From assembly GCA_002751075.1 (NCBI GenBank), contig NAOQ01000779.1:11868-30161 (forward strand): a DNA stretch of 18,294 nucleotides, given 5' to 3'. Shown in pieces: positions 1-9,889 of the stretch. This stretch comes from Ichthyophonus hoferi (lineage: Eukaryota; Opisthokonta; Ichthyosporea; Ichthyophonida; Ichthyophonidae). The stretch's first letter is position 1; each line of letters starts with the position of its first letter. Made by a program: the position numbers and the translations under genes. The notes under the pieces are model-generated. The model saw nothing but the letters and a program-made list of their open reading frames with translations. It searched no databases and was not told the DNA's origin.

Positions 1-126
1 ACCGTATGGAGTATATTGTATAGAATGTATAGTATATAGTATAGAATATATAGTATAGACTGCAAAATGGATATACTATGATACAAACCACAATCAGGTG
101 GTACCCTGCACATAATAAATACGCCT
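1..126. repeat. AT-rich edge with TATAG-type simple repeat and CCCTCT tract nearby
   Basis: Bases 10-60 are a degenerate run of TATAG/TATAGAA units. Bases 141-170 are a pyrimidine run built on CCCTCT. No coding sequence is recognisable. It is most likely intron of LETM1, whose last exons should lie further left. Confidence 0.5.
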
Positions 127-177
127 CTATTTTTTTAATATCTCCCCTCTCCCTCTCCCTCTCCCTCCCTTTTCTAC

Positions 178-450
178 CTTATTAATCCTAGCTTTCTCCG
201 CCATCTCCTTCACGGTTTTCTGTTCGGCTAACTCCTCCTGAATCATCTTCTCTTCCTTTGTTAGTAGGTCTAACTTAGCTTTATTAGCTAGCTTGGTGCC
301 AGACATTTCCGCCACAATACTCTCTGCCTCACACACTAGCTTATCACTCAGGCCATACAGCACCGTGGCACGTAGGGCTTCTAGCGTCACCTCTCCTCCC
401 GTCACATACATAGCCCTGGTCAATAGGATTAAAGAGGCTGGAACACCCTC
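178..450 (-). CDS. LETM1: LETM1 exon 5 (last exon seen; two possible ends)
   Basis: Acceptor CTGCAG at 451-453 leads into [19 protein letters not shown], matching the family segment that follows the LETM1 domain. It then becomes K/E/A-rich ([20 protein letters not shown]), a likely coiled coil. I end the exon at 178 because AAG is followed by a possible donor GTAGAA and then a purine-rich intron-like run (141-173); 273 nt is exactly 91 codons. If it is not spliced, the frame runs on for 16 low-complexity codons to a TAG at 127-129. Confidence 0.85.
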
Positions 451-3400
451 CTGCAGGAAGGGGAAAGAGAAGGAGAAGGAAAAGGGAAAAAGGTAGGTGA
501 GTATGTATAAAAACATATGTGCGTATATAGGTGTATACGATTATACATGATTGAATTAATCGTAGTATAATGTAACTAGGGAGTGTGTGTGTATTTTATG
601 TAGACGCCAATTTATTTTATCAATGGGGCGCATAGTGTGATTGATTGTAAATTATATTGACGATATAACTAGTGAATAACAAACGAGTAGGTGAATCATA
701 ATAATAATATCAAAAATATTACATATTGCACCGTAATTACCGACTTACTTCGTAGAAAAAAAGTGCTTGTCACTGTTATTGCTATGTGTAATACTATAAC
801 AGAATAGCAATCAACATAAGAAATAAGAGTAAAAGACGTGCACATAATGTGGGGTGATGTTTATTGGGATATATTGGTATGTAGGGTATATGCTGGGCAG
901 CTTGGTAGGTTTAATGGCAGGAAGAGACCTGACTGGAGGAAAGAAGAACGTATCAAGGAAACAATGCTATGCCCTATAGAAGATTAGAAAACATGAAGAA
1001 AGAAAAAAAAAACATAAAGAGAGGGAGAGAGAGAGAATGTATATTTATACAACGGGCCTATACCTTCTGGTTCAGCTCGAGCCATTGCTCTAAATGCTTT
1101 CTCATCTTGGTAAGTGGTACACCTATAGACCTCATCCCTCTCTCTTGGCAGGCCGCCTGTAGCTCGGCCACAGTCAAGCTATCCACTCCCTCCTTAATGA
1201 TTAACTGATCATCCGCCTTGAGCTTCCTATTGGTTATGGTAAAATTGTATCACTATGACGTCACTATGACTAGGTGTATCCCAATTGACCTTTAGTCATA
1301 GGTCCAAAGTCACCAAGTGGTCCTCTCCCCCTTCTCTCCTCCCCTCCCTCTCTTTCTCTCTCTCAAGTAACATACAGGCTGTCCTGCCTAATATTATCAT
1401 TTATCTTTACAACTCGGTAGTCATATTAACCATATATATATATATGTATATATGCATCCCCTATACCTATAATACATATAATGCCCATCTCATACCTCAA
1501 CATAATTCGCAAATGAAATCGCAGCATACTACTAGTGCCGTACGCTGGTTGGTTGAGAAGGGTCAACAAAGCCACCAATTGGGGCCTGCTTAAATTATCC
1601 AAGGTTAATTCGTCCTCAAATAGACGAGAAAAGGCTAACATCTCCTGATTGGTCATGGTGGCATTGCCTGCTCTCATCTTAGTAAGTACCTGTGAGAACT
1701 CCGCCAATCCCCCCTTGGGTCCCTTAGCTTTATTGGTGGCTGCCATGTCGGCTACAGTATCCTGTTAGTGTTAGGGAAAGAGAAGAGAAGAGGCGAGAAG
1801 GGGTGAGGGATATATACATGTAATGGCTTACAACTACAACAAGGAAGCACAATGAGAAGGCTATGCTAGCAGGAATAGTCCACAGTCATAGTCTACAACC
1901 TCTAAAGAATAAAGTGGTATTCTTAAATGGGTTATATGAGTGAAACAGAACAGTGGAGGATCTAAATGGAATGGAAAGGCTGTGTATTGTAAGGAATAAA
2001 CATGAATTTAAGGTTAGAATGTGTGGAAGAACATGTAGCATGGAACAGGTGTGTTTAATTTAGCACACAGCAATATAATACAATACAATCTAGTATAATA
2101 TAAATATAATATGCATTTACTATTGACTATTGACCATAGGCAAGGTACACAGGGTTCAGTCCTAGACACCACCACACAATACCCTTGGAAAAGAGGTGAA
2201 TATATATATATATATATATCATTTTAAATTGATATGAAATTTACACAAAGGCTCCTAATAACGCTAGGTGGTTGGTACACATACACTTAAATCCATTCTA
2301 CCAATCACCTTTACTAACTCTGACAGCCCATTGGCTTTATCCATATAGCTATAGGCAGGCCCTATCTCCCTCTCTCTCTCTCTCTCCTTCCCTCTTTATA
2401 ACCTAATAGGTAAGTACCTGTAAGAATTTAGCAATCTGTAGCTTAGCCTTTAACTGCCTCATCTTTCTCTCATCCACTCTCTTCCTATCATCGAAGGTAG
2501 AAGGTAGCATGTTAGGAAACAGCTTTAGGGCCACGGGAAGAAGGATTTCCATAAAAGGAACAATGATAAACACCATGAAGGGAACCAATCGAAAAAGATC
2601 AGCAGAGGTGCGCACCAATTGTCTTTTCTGTCGGCGAGACAGGGATTCGCCATTGGCTACTCTGTAAACGCCAGGATATTAGTATCAGCACACCTAAGAG
2701 GGAGAGGGAAAGTAGAGGGGAAAGGAGGAAAGGAGGGGGAGAACGGATAGATTATTGTTACGGTAAATTAATACATACATATCTGCGTGTAGGTGTATAT
2801 GTAGCTGTAATAAGCAGAATAGGTGGGTTGATGTGAATAAGTTAAAACTGAAAAGATAATGTAAAAGTGTATTTGTGGATACAAATTAGATAAGAAGATA
2901 TATATGTATTGTGGGTAGGTATGTTTATAGGTATGTGTGTAGCAAGACTATATATAAGGGAGATATGAAGATACATTTTCATGTTGGTACATGCTAAAAG
3001 AATGAGTGTGTAAATTGAGCAGTGTAAACAGCAGTGTAAACAATAAAATAAGTTATGATATGGTATGTAGGAGAGTAGTAGATGGCTGTAAAATAATTAG
3101 TTAAAAGCAACGTAATAAAAATAAAAGAAAAAATGACCAGGGAGAATGCTTGCAGAGGTAAATTGAGCAAGTGATGAGTGAAAAAACGAGAGTAGGGAGT
3201 AGTGGTGCAAGAAAAAATAATGCAAGTCAACAGACAGAAAGCAAATTAAAAAAAATTTAAAAAGAAAAAAAGGAGAGCAAGAACACACAGGGAATACAAC
3301 ATGATGGGACATACCTGAATAGCAACTTGGACGAGATCGACAGGTCCATCCCTAGTAATTTAAACCCGCTGTAATAGTGAAGCACCTCACCTTTAATCCT

Positions 3401-3826
3401 CTGCCATATACTTGGCTTTTCTGTTGCTACCAAAGCAGTTACAGCCAGAGCATTGGGTGCTTTAAGAGTGGTTTTGGTCGCCTCTGCAGCTACATTATCA
3501 GCTGTGGTTGTTTTTAAACGATTCGCTTGTTTCACAACCTTTGAATCTGTTGGTTTGTTAAGGCTTGGCTCAGGTTTTGGCTGTTCATTTTTGAATACAG
3601 TGTTTGTTTTACTTTTATCAGGGGTACAATAACGTCGATGTGGGGTCTGCTTCATAGCCGTTCCTACCCGTCCAAACCCAAATGGCCGATAAGCCACCAG
3701 CATAGGCGCCCGAGAGGTCCATGTTTGTAGTGCACGTTTAGTAATAATAGCAGTAGCAAGGGTTTCCTTTTGAAGAATAAAACGCAAGGACACTTGAAGA
3801 GCACTTGCTCTCAAAATTTGAGGCAT
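178..3826 (-). CDS. LETM1: LETM1, mitochondrial inner-membrane cation/proton exchanger (5 exons, C-terminus probably off-window)
   Basis: LETM1 (Mdm38 in yeast) sits in the mitochondrial inner membrane, takes part in K+/H+ or Ca2+/H+ exchange and binds mitochondrial ribosomes through its matrix domain. Joined exons are 3826-3315, 2661-2418, 1761-1496, 1226-1064 and 450-178, all with GT-AG ends and agreeing phases, giving 486 codons in one frame. Residues 1 to ~60 are rich in R, K, T and A with very few acids, as in a mitochondrial targeting signal. Residues ~194-219 ([20 protein letters not shown]) are the proline-bearing membrane segment, followed by the family signature [11 protein letters not shown]. 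The LETM1 domain follows, with [35 protein letters not shown] and [16 protein letters not shown]. The start ATG at 3824-3826 is in a good context (ACCAACATG). Human LETM1 is ~739 aa, so the C-terminal coiled coil and EF hand are missing here and should lie to the left of base 1. Identification is by remembered family motifs and is very secure; the 3' end is not. Confidence 0.95.
1064..1226 (-). CDS. LETM1: LETM1 exon 4
   Basis: 163 nt. With the 2 nt carried from exon 3 it gives 55 codons, [18 protein letters not shown] through [16 protein letters not shown] to [11 protein letters not shown]. These segments match the most conserved stretch of LETM1/Mdm38 proteins. Acceptor ACCAATAG, donor GTATAG. 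The following intron (451-1063, 613 bp) is AT-rich with a GA run at about 1019-1036 and no visible gene. Confidence 0.95.
1496..1761 (-). CDS. LETM1: LETM1 exon 3 (LETM1 domain)
   Basis: 266 nt, 88 codons plus 2 nt. It reads from [18 protein letters not shown] through [19 protein letters not shown] to [12 protein letters not shown], the centre of the matrix-facing LETM1 domain. Acceptor CACTAACAG, donor GTATGA. The following intron is 269 bp and contains a pyrimidine-rich plus-strand tract at about 1320-1365. Confidence 0.95.
2418..2661 (-). CDS. LETM1: LETM1 exon 2 (membrane segment)
   Basis: 244 nt. The acceptor TTTACAG joins exon 1 so that the split codon becomes AGA, reading [20 protein letters not shown] and then the membrane segment and [11 protein letters not shown]. 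It ends ...IAKFLQ in phase 0 with donor GTACTT. The next intron (1762-2417, 656 bp) holds a TA run near 2203-2219 and a CT-rich run at 2367-2395; nothing gene-like is seen in it. Confidence 0.95.
3315..3826 (-). CDS. LETM1: LETM1 exon 1 (start, targeting region)
   Basis: 512 nt, 170 codons plus 2 nt. It begins [19 protein letters not shown], an amphipathic basic leader. A low-complexity K/T/A/P linker follows, then the conserved entry to the core ([20 protein letters not shown]). Donor is GTATGT. The gene's first intron (2662-3314, 653 bp) follows; it is AT-rich with a purine-rich run at 2697-2742 that reads as a polypyrimidine tract on the gene strand. Confidence 0.93.
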
Positions 3827-5410
3827 GTTGGTAATATAGAAAAGAGAAGAAGTAAAAAATATAGAAAAGTGAAAAAGTAAAAAACTACAAGTAAAGGGCT
3901 GATATCTGGTATCTCTCTATATACGAGGGGCTAGGGACATATTTTACAAAGGGTAGTGCAAAGGTGAACCACCCATTTAAAACCAACAAAAAAAGTGTGT
4001 TTCCTAGCGTATGTATAATATAAATATAATAGGATATTATATAAAGAAGATATCCTATCATGAGCCCCTCCTTTCGTTAATATATATGTTATGGCCTATG
4101 TACAGTACTAGTTCTACTACTATTTATCATAAGCCATTATAGTATCAATAGATCACCTGCCCTACGGCTAAATCACATTTTTCCAGACGCGGGTAAATTT
4201 ATTAAAAAAGATTGACTGAGTCACTTAAATGCATTTAATATCTGATTGGTGTGTAATTTTTAAATGATTTCTTGGATTATTTGATTATTTTCATTTTCTG
4301 CAACATCCAGTAATTTTTTATCTTCTCTATGTTATATATACCTTTATTTCTTTGATATCTCTCAGTTTATATGTATAAAATAACTGTAATTTAGATAGAT
4401 TACCAGTCCCGGGTTAGGCCAATCATACAATAGCCAACCAACGAATGGTCAAGATTTAGAATGAAGCTATATTTGACTAAGACTGCGTCATTATATATGG
4501 CTATGACTAATATTAATTGGTTTTTCATAAGTGTAGTTACTTAATTAATGGTAACTCGGGATTACTTTAAAACATAGGAAAACTTTTTTTTTATTGAGTT
4601 ATGAAATATTCTTGAGTTTGTCACTTCAGTCTCGCTTTTTTTTTTTACCCACCTCTTCCTTTGTTTTTACACATTTCTATCTAATCATCATTTGGCATCG
4701 CGATGTCGTGTCGCATATTGTCTATAATTGACTTTACTTAAATTATAAATATGTGACATGAAATTAATTAAAAATTACATTTAATACTAAATTATATTAT
4801 GTTATATTATGTTATATGGTATGATGTTGTAAAGATTTATTTTTATGATATAATAGTATGTTATACTGTACTCTAGCTCTCGTATTGTATTGATCTATTA
4901 TGATACTTTATTGGATTATATTATATTATATTATATTATAAACTTTATTTTATTTTATTTGCGAATGATGACAATTAAGCTAATAATCTGTATGACATTA
5001 AATTTTAATATTTCCGGTAGGCCGCCCAAAATTAATTATTAGATTCAGCAGAGATAGGCAAACAAATATGTCGTAAGCATTTAAAGGATTCTTTTATGAA
5101 TAATTGTTTTTGTACTTTAAGAAGAAAATGAAATGTATTTACGTAGCTTAGTAATAGAAAATGTCGGGCTTGATGTTGTGAGCATGGTCGCCTATATCTA
5201 CCATCCAAATAAGGTAGCTATTTTATGGGATCTTAGCAAATATTTGAAATTTAAATGTGTTAGGTGTTGTACAACAGCACTAATACTTACTGTTAAAACA
5301 GAAATATTTGATTAATTTGGATATTTCTTTATATAGTTAAAATCATTTACTATTACTAGAAATTACCATTACATACGTGGTCTAAAAAAGTTTGTACAAT
5401 CTATTATTGG
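3827..5410. other. LETM1 upstream region, no gene seen
   Basis: Immediately upstream of the LETM1 ATG the gene strand is pyrimidine-rich, as a 5' UTR may be. A 9-bp inverted repeat (ATAGGATAT at 4029-4037, ATATCCTAT at 4050-4058) encloses 12 nt. Further right are AT-rich sequence and short TTATA/TTATG pentamer runs (4790-4830, 4915-4941). No promoter can be placed with confidence. A plus-strand reading frame at 5133-5315 has no recognisable motif and I do not call it a gene. Confidence 0.5.
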
Positions 5411-5808
5411 TGTTAAACGACAATCAAAAGATGATTGATCAAAATTGAACCAGCCAATGGCAGAGGCCCCGCGACTATATAATAAGCCATTTCAGATCAT
5501 ATGTTTTGAGTTCGGATAACGTTATTACTTAGGCGTATCATCTAAGACAAGCCCAGCAGCTTCTACCAGTGACTCTACAGTATTGCAACCGCTAAAGGGA
5601 GTTACAACAGTCTATATTTATATTGGGCAACTTCTTCCCATCAACAACACATCCACCTGACCATCAACCAATAACTGGTTGCCCAACTAATTGCGCCCTC
5701 CTCTCATAGTCCTATCAACCTTATTTCTTAACTTCTGTTCGACTTGTTTAATAATAAAAGTGTCCTGACCTATCTGTACTCCGTGTATGCCAAGGGTAAC
5801 GTTTAAAA
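5411..5808 (+). mobile_element. possible solo LTR of a retrotransposon (fossil)
   Basis: A block of about 400 bp is less AT-rich than its surroundings. It begins TGTTAAACG and ends CGTTTAAAA, inverted ends that agree at 8 of 9 positions and start with TG, as LTRs do. Inside, in LTR order, are a TATA-like CTATATAATAAG (from 5475) and a polyadenylation-like AATAAAA (from 5753). I see no target-site duplication, no second copy in this window and no retroviral-type coding sequence beside it, so it could also be an unrelated promoter or transcript. Family not assignable; it looks old if real. Confidence 0.3.
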
Positions 5809-7984
5809 GCTCCTTAATTCGGCATTCCTTTAAAAAGAATATAGATTACGGGGACACTCCTGTCTCTACTTATTATTCCCAACACCTGTAAAGATGGTTC
5901 CAGCAATAATTACAGGACTGGCAGCATGCATGTCACTGGCGCCTAGTTATCCGATGTATTAAACATAATGGTTAATGGTTGCTTATCCTGAGAGTCAAGC
6001 ATGGGGTGTTTTCTTTTATTCATAAAAATATATTTATAGAGCTTCAATTGGTTAAAGCCCGAATGTGCCTCCGAAATAATAAGTACACTGCAAGGTTTAA
6101 CAGCCTTATATACACAGGTTACATTAGAAAAAGGCTATAGATACATATTTTCAGAGATTTGATAAGGTATGAAAAATGAAAGCTTCGCTTCTCATGACTA
6201 ATTGACTAACATACCCACCTGAAACTATTTAGGCTTTTATGGAACATAAAAGTTCCTTATTAGGTTTAAGAAAATAGTCCATGCAGCTGAGCCGTCACGG
6301 GAATTTGTGTGCTCAGCATAAACCATTCTACAAATTAAATTTTTTAGTCTTGCCGGACTATGTATGTCGTGTTTGACACTTTCACACAATGACGTCATAA
6401 GCTAAATTGGGTAACAACGCCATAAACCATATTGGGTGTTGCTAGCGTCACGTTATCATCACTTTGCATAATAATTGTGGGATGTATTATATGCCAATCG
6501 ATGGCGCTTGACGAATGTGTGAATATGAAAAATTTCTCTTCCGACAATGCTAATCAAGTCTGTTTTTCGAGGTTGAGGATTTGCAGACTATATATGCTCC
6601 ATCTTATCTCTTTTGGTCTCTACAATGAGCAACCATCCCATTGGATAATAAATAGTTAGGTGGGCAAACTATTTTGTATAGAATGACGTGTCGAATGCTA
6701 TTATTACTACCGCATCATTACTATCTATGTATGAAGTGGCTAGTATTTTTTTATATTTTTTCTACTGAGATAGTCAATTATATTACTATATTTTTTAATA
6801 ATATTTTGTTACATAATTTAATTTTTAATTTTTAAGGGCCCTGTGGATAATCTCTATTAGCTTATCTAGATCTTGATATTCCAAATCGAATCATTTAAAA
6901 CGTTTATAAATGCTATAAAAGGCTAATCATGTTTTAGGCTCATTTTACCATCTTGAAGGGAAAATAACTGTAGCCAATAACGATGTATAGAGGCTTTCAG
7001 CTATATTTGGATTGGTTATTGTGATGTACAATGGATGGATGTACTTGTTTTGCACATCTGTTCAGCTTCATCTCATTAGGGAAAATACTGGCTCTACCAA
7101 GCAATAGTAATTAGGAATACTCGAATGGAAATAATGCAGCATATACAAAATTGATTGTGTTTGTACGCTTTAATAAATCAAACCACCTGCTTAAAATACT
7201 GCCATCTTTAGCAATGACGACATCTCACCCAGGCAAAGTGATAACAGTATTTACCCAGTAAAGTGTACGAGTTGATATTGAATATTTTGAGGGTGGCTAT
7301 TGTTTCAAGTTGGTCATACATGAATGATGTCTTTAAAGACGAATATTAAATACCTTTGTTATGGCGTTCATCTGAGAAATTATACTATTCATCCACATAC
7401 CAAACAAATGTTTCATAGAACATTTTAAAACTATCTTTCATGGCCTCTGCTATTTCTTATGAAAATTGAGCAATCGAAGATTGTGTGGCATTTTTTAAAA
7501 AAAAGACTATTTAGTTCGATGAATAAGATTGTTTTCGCAGTTGAACACAATATCATAAACATGAAATACTCTAGTCCTTACTACAAAATGCGCTATCCTC
7601 TGGGCATTAAATATATTGTACATGATATTCACTTTTACTTCCTTTATGAAAAGGTGTGTTCTTCATGTTTTACTGTATACACCTAGTTTCTTATGATTTA
7701 TTTTGGCTATGATTGAATTATAACCAGGCAAATACGTTGTATATATAAGTTAAATGCGTTAATGTCTTTTTTTTTTTACAAATATATGTCAACAAATAAT
7801 GAATATTGATTAGTACAGAACATTTACCCAACGAGTGTAGAAATATTTATTTAAAACTTCTTAATATTTACATTTTTTGGTCTTTCTGAATCCATAATCT
7901 CAATTTAAAAACCATAATTGGATAAATAGCCATCAACTATTCGCTTTTACTAATCATTTGCCATGTATTTAATTCAAAAAATAT
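5809..7984. other. intergenic AT-rich stretch, no gene supported
   Basis: No conserved protein, RNA gene or transposon end is recognised. It contains a perfect TGACGTCA palindrome at 6390-6397 and scattered ATTGG/CCAAT pentamers. Two open plus-strand stretches (6432-6659 and 7459-7686) lack family motifs; the first has a hydrophobic, signal-like stretch but no ATG before it. I treat both as chance. Confidence 0.5.
6390..6397. promoter_or_regulatory. CRE-type palindrome TGACGTCA
   Basis: This is a perfect 8-bp CREB/ATF consensus in AT-rich DNA. Identical copies occur at 1256-1263 (LETM1 intron between exons 4 and 3, on the plus coordinate right of exon 4) and 17540-17547 (RPA1 intron). Function is only inferred from the motif. 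Confidence 0.25.
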
Positions 7985-9016
7985 TTACATACATGAATGG
8001 TTGATGTAACATGTATAGTAAGTATCTGTGAGACTTGATGATCTCGCAACAATGGTCTTAGAGAAATTTTGTATGAATATCTCAACTTCAACCGCAGAAA
8101 AGATCTTATTTGGGTTCCCATTATATTGTGAAAAACCGAGCACCTGTATCGTAGCATAGAAACTATGAAACTACAATTGAAAAAGGTTCTGATTGCACTA
8201 ATCGATTCAGGGAGCTGGAGCAGAATATTGAGGATACGATAACACCTTCAAGGCTTGAATAGTGATGAATCCTAGCGTTATCGAGGATAAAAACAGGATT
8301 ATTGATGCCTTTTTCATCGCACATCCTTTTAAAATCCACCAAACAAGCTTTGAAATCTTCCCTATTAACTGCTTTATCATAAACTTTATGTGTAAGATAC
8401 TATGTTTAATCACAGCCGCGAAGCGCAAAATATTTCTACTGTGTACAGCGGCAACCGAAACATATGGAGAAATTCTAAGACGGGATCTTTCTTTTTGGTG
8501 GTCGGGTGGAACTGTAAATCCAACTTCGTCGCAAAATATTAAGTTTTTATCGTCAATATACTGTTCCAATTCCCTGAATCAATTAGCATAATCAAAGCGC
8601 TTTTTTACTATCGTTTCATCATTTTCATGCGCCGGCACAGCTACAAGGTTTTTCACTGTGTAATAAAAACCTGAAAACTTAATAAGATTCTTAATGGTCA
8701 GAGTTGAGACACTCCTAGAAATGTTTTCTTGGACCATCGTTGTAAGATCGGGAAGTCTTAAAAGGCAATTATTGTCAACCCAGGTAAGCAACTCTGGTTT
8801 TTAATCAGAACCAAGCTTTGATTTTCTATCCCTGCTCCTAGACCGTGCAGCAGTTATGTTGAATTCATTGAATCTCTTAACAATTCTCCAAGCCGTCTAG
8901 TAGTTCAGGGTTAAGGTCTTAACGATATATTTGATAGATATCCTTTTAACAGTTTTATACTCTATCACCCTTCTATCATCTTCACTTGCTCGACGATAGC
9001 TTCTGCCGCTTGTCAT
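7985..9016 (-). pseudogene. decayed Tc1/mariner (IS630-type) DNA transposon transposase
   Basis: Reading from ATG at 9014-9016, an N-terminal DNA-binding part (TAWRIVKRFNEFNITAARSR, then TIKNLIKFSGF) leads into the DDE catalytic domain. CDEVGF carries the first Asp (8528-8530). In a shifted frame ILDNARIHHY carries the second Asp (8280-8282), and VYDKAVNREDFKACLVDFKR lies between them. A C-terminal piece (IFSAVEVEIFIQNF) returns to the first frame and ends at TAA 7985-7987. In-frame stops are TAG 8897-8899, TAA 8801-8803 and TGA 8579-8581, with frameshifts near 8395 and between about 8165 and 8130. The third acidic residue is not recognisable. Terminal inverted repeats and TA flanks could not be placed, so the full element limits are unknown. 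It is a dead single-gene DNA transposon in the LETM1-RPA1 gap. Confidence 0.88.
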
Positions 9017-9784
9017 GAGAAATATCACCTTTAAAACTAAGTTTTGATGTTCTTTAAGCTTTGAAAACCACTTCTTAAAAAAATCCTTTCTTTTAATTTA
9101 TACTCAATCTAGATGTTATCTGGTATGTCGTCAGCCAACTTATGCCATAATTGTTATATAACATGTTATCAGCCTCGTTTTTATCAGCATCATTTGCACA
9201 GTAAAAGGATATTACGTATGTTGAAATCAATCATAAATGTATGCAAATAATTCATGAGTTCTTCTTTTCATTTTAAAGGAGTTGGAATCTCTTGAAAACC
9301 ATATTTCATATTACAGATAACAAGAAAAAATTAAACTACTGGTTTTATAGTCCATTTTAGCAATGTATATCACAGTATATAGATAAACTGTTCTAAGTAT
9401 AAAATTCAATCCTAAGATTAAGAATATATACATATATCTGGCTTTTCTCTAATCAAAACAGCCATTGTTTAGAATTTCAACCTTATGATCAGCCTTATCA
9501 ATCTTTTGATTGATTGGCTACTAATAATTACATAATAATATATCAATTAATATTATTCAAGGTTTAATATCTTTACGTTGCATAGTTAATTATATACAAG
9601 GTAGATTAGTAATTACTAATTAAGCATCCAATTATAGGTCCATTTAAAATAATTTAAACCTATAATATAATCTCAAGATTATCTAGCAACAAAAACTTGC
9701 ACCAAGGTAGTATAGATAGGCGTAGTATTAAAAAAGTAGATTAATAAATGTGAATTTAGAATTACTGGTTGGTTTATTTTTAAA
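9017..9784. other. AT-rich gap between transposon relic and RPA1 stop
   Basis: This should contain the RPA1 3' UTR and the upstream end of the transposon relic. Apart from the polyadenylation-type hexamer at 9773-9778, I see only AT-rich sequence with small palindromes such as GTTATATAAC near 9155. Confidence 0.5.
9773..9778 (-). terminator. candidate polyadenylation signal of RPA1
   Basis: AATAAA on the gene strand lies 7 nt past the RPA1 stop codon (9785-9787). The hexamer is exact, but the spacing is very short, so a later signal in the AT-rich downstream sequence is also possible. Confidence 0.4.
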
Positions 9785-9889
9785 TTATAATCCCTGCAAT
9801 CTTTTAATATCATTGAGTAAAAACCTACTCTCATTAATATAATCCATAGGTTTATAGCTTTGCAGATTAAATCGGGGTCTTTGTTCATC
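9785..9889 (-). CDS. RPA1: RPA1 last exon
   Basis: 105 nt, 34 codons plus TAA at 9785-9787. It reads DEQRPRFNLQSYKPMDYINE and then SRFLLNDIKRLQGL, matching the human tail [20 protein letters not shown]...RRLVMSIRR. Acceptor GGCCCAG follows an intron of 338 bp (9890-10227). A longer frame overlapping on the same strand is a shadow. Confidence 0.9.
   Translation of the reverse strand, partial: DEQRPRFNLQSYKPMDYINESRFLLNDIKRLQGL

Noticed and set aside
293-496. Plus-strand frame opposite LETM1 exon 5
   Set aside because: It lies antisense to a conserved coding exon and ends in a K/E/G run coming from the polypyrimidine tract of the acceptor.
5133-5315. 60-codon plus-strand frame upstream of LETM1
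   Set aside because: No recognisable domain, AT-driven composition, no promoter or splice context supporting it.
5376-5400. ACGTGGTCTAAAAAAGTTTG looks like a Tc1/mariner terminal repeat
   Set aside because: No inverted partner was found anywhere to the right, including around the transposase relic, so it cannot be used to bound an element.
6432-6659. Plus-strand frame with a hydrophobic, signal-peptide-like stretch (SSLCIIIVGCIICQSMA)
   Set aside because: It has no ATG upstream of the hydrophobic part (a stop lies just before), no family motif and AT-rich chance-like content.
7459-7686. Plus-strand 75-codon frame resembling, loosely, a transposase fragment (YYKMRYPLGIKYIV)
   Set aside because: I could not match catalytic residues or neighbouring motifs of piggyBac or any other family on either strand.
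8262-8591. 109-codon plus-strand frame in the gene gap
   Set aside because: It is exactly antisense to the transposase DDE region, whose minus-strand motifs (CDEVGF, ILDNARIHHY) are clear.
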